A stretch of 6,414 bases of DNA, taken from positions 1 through 6,414 of the forward strand of contig JAIXQV010000178.1 of NCBI GenBank assembly GCA_027485535.1, given 5' to 3'. The position numbers and the translations under genes were made by a program. Of the stretch, positions 5,298 to 6,414 are shown piece by piece; position 1 is the first letter of the stretch, and each line of letters opens with the position of its first letter. The notes under the pieces were generated by a model that had not been told where the DNA came from, searched no databases, and saw nothing but the letters and a program-made list of their open reading frames with translations. This stretch comes from Oxalobacteraceae bacterium. Lineage in GTDB: Bacteria; Pseudomonadota; Gammaproteobacteria; Burkholderiales; Burkholderiaceae_D.

Positions 5298-6414
5298 ATG
5301 CCAGCCGCTAACCGAAACCGCCAGATTTTTGCCGCCGTCATTGGCAATGCGCTGGAGTGGTACGACTTCGTCATTTACGGTTTCATGACCGTGATTATCT
5401 CGCGCCTGTTTTTCCCGGCGGAGAGTGAATACGCCTCACTATTGATCGCGATGGCGACTTTTGGCGTCGGCTTCTTCATGCGTCCAGTGGGTGGGGTGTT
5501 GATTGGCCTGTACGCCGATCGTCGTGGCCGTAAGGCAGCGCTGCAACTCATCATTTTATTGATGACCATCGCAACTGCGATGATTGCATTCGCGCCAACC
5601 TATGCCGCCATCGGCATAGCGGCACCCGCCATCATGGTATTGGCGCGCTTGCTGCAAGGCGCGGCAACCGGTGGTGAGTTTGCGAGTGCCACCGCATTTT
5701 TAATTGAAAGCGCTCCGCCAGAACGTCGCGGCTTTTTTGGTTCGCTACAAATGGTGGGTCAGAGTATCGCGGCACTTACCGGCGCAACGGCGGGCATGTT
5801 GGTCACGCAAGGATTGACCCCCGAGCAAATTGATGACTGGGGATGGCGCTTGCCATTTCTGTTCGGTCTATTGATTGGGCCGGTCGGCTTGTGGATGCGT
5901 CGGCATCTATCTGAAACCGAAGAGTTTGTCGCTGCCTCACAAGACGACACTCAGCACCTGGGTCTGATGGCGGTGCTGCGCGAGCACTATCGTGATGTAC
6001 TGGTGTGCTTCGGCTTGGTCGTATCAACCACCATCATGTTTTATGTGGTGCTGATTTATATGCCCACCTATGCCAAGACCCAGCTGAATATCCCGCTCAA
6101 AGACGCCTTCACCGCGCAGGTGGCCGGGCTGATTTTTCTGACAGTACTGATACCCTTGTTTGGCATATTGTCTGACCGCATCGGTCGGCGTGCGGTGTTG
6201 ATGTTGGCAGCGCTGCTGTATCTGGTGCTCACTTACCCAATGATGGCGTGGATGCTGGCCGAGCCATCACTGATACGGCTGGCTGTCATGCAAGTGGCAC
6301 TGTGTAGTGCGATTGCGGTTGGTTTTGGTGCGATCTCTACTGCACTTGCAGAACAGTTCCCGGTACGGCAGCGATCCACCGGGCTGGCTTTAGCGTACAA
6401 CATGGCGGTGATGA
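5298..6414 (+). CDS. MFS transporter, metabolite:H+ symporter (MHS) type, N-terminal 372 residues (3' end outside window)
   Basis: This is a proton-coupled secondary transporter in the inner membrane, with the gene cut by the right edge. The N-terminus carries the MHS-family hallmark GNALEWYDFVIYG at 16-28. It is followed by the MFS loop 2-3 motif GLYADRRGRK (70-79), RLLQGAATGGE (117-127) in TM4, and a second-half copy, LSDRIGRRAV, after TM8. Members of this family (citrate, alpha-ketoglutarate, proline/betaine and shikimate transporters) import organic acids or zwitterions; the substrate cannot be read from the sequence. Family members are usually about 420-550 residues, so one or more C-terminal helices are missing here only because of the window end. 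The ATG at 5298 is supported by GGAG (5286-5289) 8 nt upstream and by the family N-terminus beginning there. It is transcribed divergently from the NnrU-family gene. Confidence 0.92.
   Translation, partial: MPAANRNRQIFAAVIGNALEWYDFVIYGFMTVIISRLFFPAESEYASLLIAMATFGVGFFMRPVGGVLIGLYADRRGRKAALQLIILLMTIATAMIAFAPTYAAIGIAAPAIMVLARLLQGAATGGEFASATAFLIESAPPERRGFFGSLQMVGQSIAALTGATAGMLVTQGLTPEQIDDWGWRLPFLFGLLIGPVGLWMRRHLSETEEFVAASQDDTQHLGLMAVLREHYRDVLVCFGLVVSTTIMFYVVLIYMPTYAKTQLNIPLKDAFTAQVAGLIFLTVLIPLFGILSDRIGRRAVLMLAALLYLVLTYPMMAWMLAEPSLIRLAVMQVALCSAIAVGFGAISTALAEQFPVRQRSTGLALAYNMAVM

Noticed and set aside
4943..5374. A 143-codon minus-strand open frame spanning the NnrU/MFS intergenic region
   Set aside because: It is out of frame with the NnrU-family gene, covers the divergent promoter region and both ribosome sites, and shows no family similarity I recognise.
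4879..5388. A 169-codon plus-strand open frame crossing the NnrU-family gene and into the MFS gene
   Set aside because: It overlaps two well-supported genes in other frames and reads as low-information sequence without family motifs.

Overview
The window reads as a proteobacterial chromosome segment, most likely beta- or gammaproteobacterial. I base this on the gene families (an acetolactate-synthase-like enzyme paired with an aldehyde dehydrogenase, an NnrU-family membrane protein, an MHS-type MFS transporter), the mid-50s GC content, and Shine-Dalgarno-led compact genes. The genus cannot be named from sequence alone. No rRNA, tRNA, CRISPR array, transposase or integrase is visible.

Layout. 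(1) Positions 1-2319, minus strand: a two-gene operon. A ThDP-dependent acetolactate-synthase-like enzyme (634-2319) comes first, followed 25 nt later by an aldehyde dehydrogenase (608 down to 1) that runs off the left edge. (2) Positions 2320-2597: a divergent intergenic region. Its GC-rich half carries a candidate promoter and a dyad for the minus-strand operon. Its AT-rich half, next to the plus-strand genes, has A-tracts repeating at about 10-12 bp. (3) Positions 2598-4550, plus strand: a two-gene cassette of an AAA_15/AAA_21-type ABC-like ATPase (RloA-like) and an RloB-family protein. This matches the RloA/RloB arrangement, which includes the lactococcal AbiL abortive-infection pair, so it is a probable anti-phage module. 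(4) Positions 4534-5229, minus strand: an NnrU-family integral membrane protein with an unusual Pro/Ala-rich C-terminal tail. Its 3' end overlaps the end of rloB by 17 bp. (5) Positions 5298-6414, plus strand: an MFS transporter of the metabolite:H+ symporter (MHS) type, cut by the right edge and divergent from the NnrU gene.

How it fits together. The flanks look like ordinary metabolic and transport genes. The thiamine-diphosphate enzyme and the dehydrogenase probably act in one 2-oxo-acid/aldehyde pathway whose substrate I cannot name. The ATPase/RloB pair stands out: it is somewhat lower in GC where I counted by eye, has an A-tract-rich upstream region, lacks clear ribosome binding sites, and abuts the neighbouring gene with no spacer. 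This fits a defence cassette inserted between core genes. The most notable details are the RloB acidic motif, which differs from the pattern I remember for the family, and the NnrU tail at the cassette's downstream seam.
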